From NCBI RefSeq assembly GCF_016734905.1, contig NZ_JAERPO010000001.1, positions 1,178,001 through 1,242,000 of the forward strand: a stretch of 64,000 nucleotides of DNA, given 5' to 3'. The position numbers were made by a program, and so were the translations under genes. Below, piece after piece: positions 63,537-64,000 of this stretch (the first letter of the stretch is position 1; every line of letters starts with the position of its first letter). The DNA is from Sphingopyxis jiangsuensis. GTDB taxonomy: Bacteria; Pseudomonadota; Alphaproteobacteria; Sphingomonadales; Sphingomonadaceae. Below the pieces are notes generated by a model. The model ran no database searches and was not told where the DNA came from. It saw only the letters and a list, made by a program, of their open reading frames with translations.

Positions 63537-64000
63537 ATGTTGAAATGGACGTTTGCTGTGGCGTTTGCCGCAGCCTCGCTTTCGACTACCGCTGCCACTG
63601 CCGCTGCTATCCCACAAGCATGCAGCGCGCCATTGTTCGACGGAACGCGCGTTACCGTTGCAATTTCGGGCAATGGCCCCGACGTCGTATTGCTTCCGGG
63701 CCTGTCGTCACCCCGCGCGGTGTGGGATCGCACGGCACGCCGGCTGAAGGACGCGTACCGGCTCCACATCGTCCAGATCCGCGGGTTTGGCGATTCTGCG
63801 GGCGCCAATGCCACTGGGCCGGTGCTGGACCCGGCATCCAGAGAGGTCGCGGGTTATATCGACGACTGTATCTTGGGAGCGGGACGTGAAGCTCCGGCAA
63901 TCGTCGGCCACTCGATGGGCGGACTCGCCGGGCTGATGATCGCGGCGCGCCAACCCGACGCGGTCGGGAAGCTGATGATCGTCGACGCGCTGCCCTTTAT
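63537..64000 (+). CDS. Exported alpha/beta hydrolase (3' end cut by window)
   Basis: The first 154 residues are visible. A signal peptide (residues 1-24) is followed by GNGPDVVLLPGLSSPRAVW, which forms the first strand and oxyanion region, and GHSMGGLAG near residue 122 with the nucleophile Ser. The remaining Asp and His lie beyond the window. It follows the XRE gene by 22 bases and may belong to the same operon. Substrate unknown. Confidence 0.88.
   Translation, partial: MLKWTFAVAFAAASLSTTAATAAAIPQACSAPLFDGTRVTVAISGNGPDVVLLPGLSSPRAVWDRTARRLKDAYRLHIVQIRGFGDSAGANATGPVLDPASREVAGYIDDCILGAGREAPAIVGHSMGGLAGLMIAARQPDAVGKLMIVDALPF

Overview
The window is a G+C-rich (about two thirds by eye), densely packed chromosomal segment of an alphaproteobacterium, almost certainly a sphingomonad and most like Sphingopyxis. 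The evidence is the combination of CarD, an RcdA-type DUF1465 protein, an alphaproteobacterial DksA with a one-cysteine finger, a UrcA-family protein, a PEP-CTERM-like surface protein, a single-chain K+-independent H+-pyrophosphatase, short-form HisG and many sphingomonad-type palindromic intergenic repeats. The genus is an inference. I saw no tRNA, rRNA, CRISPR array, prophage or complete insertion sequence.

Layout. 1-8.2 kb: end of an S10 carboxypeptidase, a small membrane protein, a TANGO2-like protein, infC with a probable AUA start codon, an LpoA-like lipoprotein divergent from rsmI-yraN-gshB, then a DedA protein. 8.3-13.7 kb: a low-GC secreted protein, xerC, and a minus-strand group rph / DUF559 / rdgB / HEIMH protein / hemW. 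The DUF559 endonuclease gene is wedged between rph and rdgB and lies inside two arms of a palindromic repeat. 13.8-20.6 kb: hrcA-grpE, def and recR, fmt-truA, carD, a short-chain dehydrogenase. 20.7-26.6 kb: hppA, thiL, nusB, hisD, hisG. 26.6-31.8 kb: DUF2332, rcdA, two small DUF465 proteins, a PilZ protein, dksA, and a Ser/Thr/Gly-repeat surface protein. 31.8-38.6 kb: serS, surE, a K+ channel with an RCK domain, DUF1761, rimO, DUF4403. 38.5-42.5 kb: a PiT phosphate transporter behind a Nudix-DUF47 fusion gene, and a Baeyer-Villiger-type monooxygenase. 42.4-51.5 kb: DUF3008, a stress-type SDR, a DUF3298-like lipoprotein, an M17 aminopeptidase, an NlpC/P60 hydrolase, argC, a sorbosone-dehydrogenase-like protein, dnaN and an IalB-like secreted protein. 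51.5-59.8 kb: a LysR regulator, UrcA, rlmN, a small outer-membrane beta-barrel protein, MOSC, and a tesA/ybbA/ybbP-type cluster. 59.8-64 kb: TauE/SafE, thrS, and a small-membrane-protein / membrane-protein / XRE-regulator operon behind a perfect inverted repeat, ending in a truncated alpha/beta hydrolase.

Most genes are housekeeping: translation (infC, rsmI, def, fmt, truA, serS, thrS, rimO, rlmN), replication and repair (dnaN, recR, xerC, rdgB), chaperone control, His and Arg synthesis, and envelope functions. The stretches most worth a second look are the repeat-embedded DUF559 gene, the Nudix-DUF47 fusion beside PiT, the infC start, the Ser/Thr-repeat PEP-CTERM-like protein, and the repeat elements that supply translation signals to neighbouring genes.
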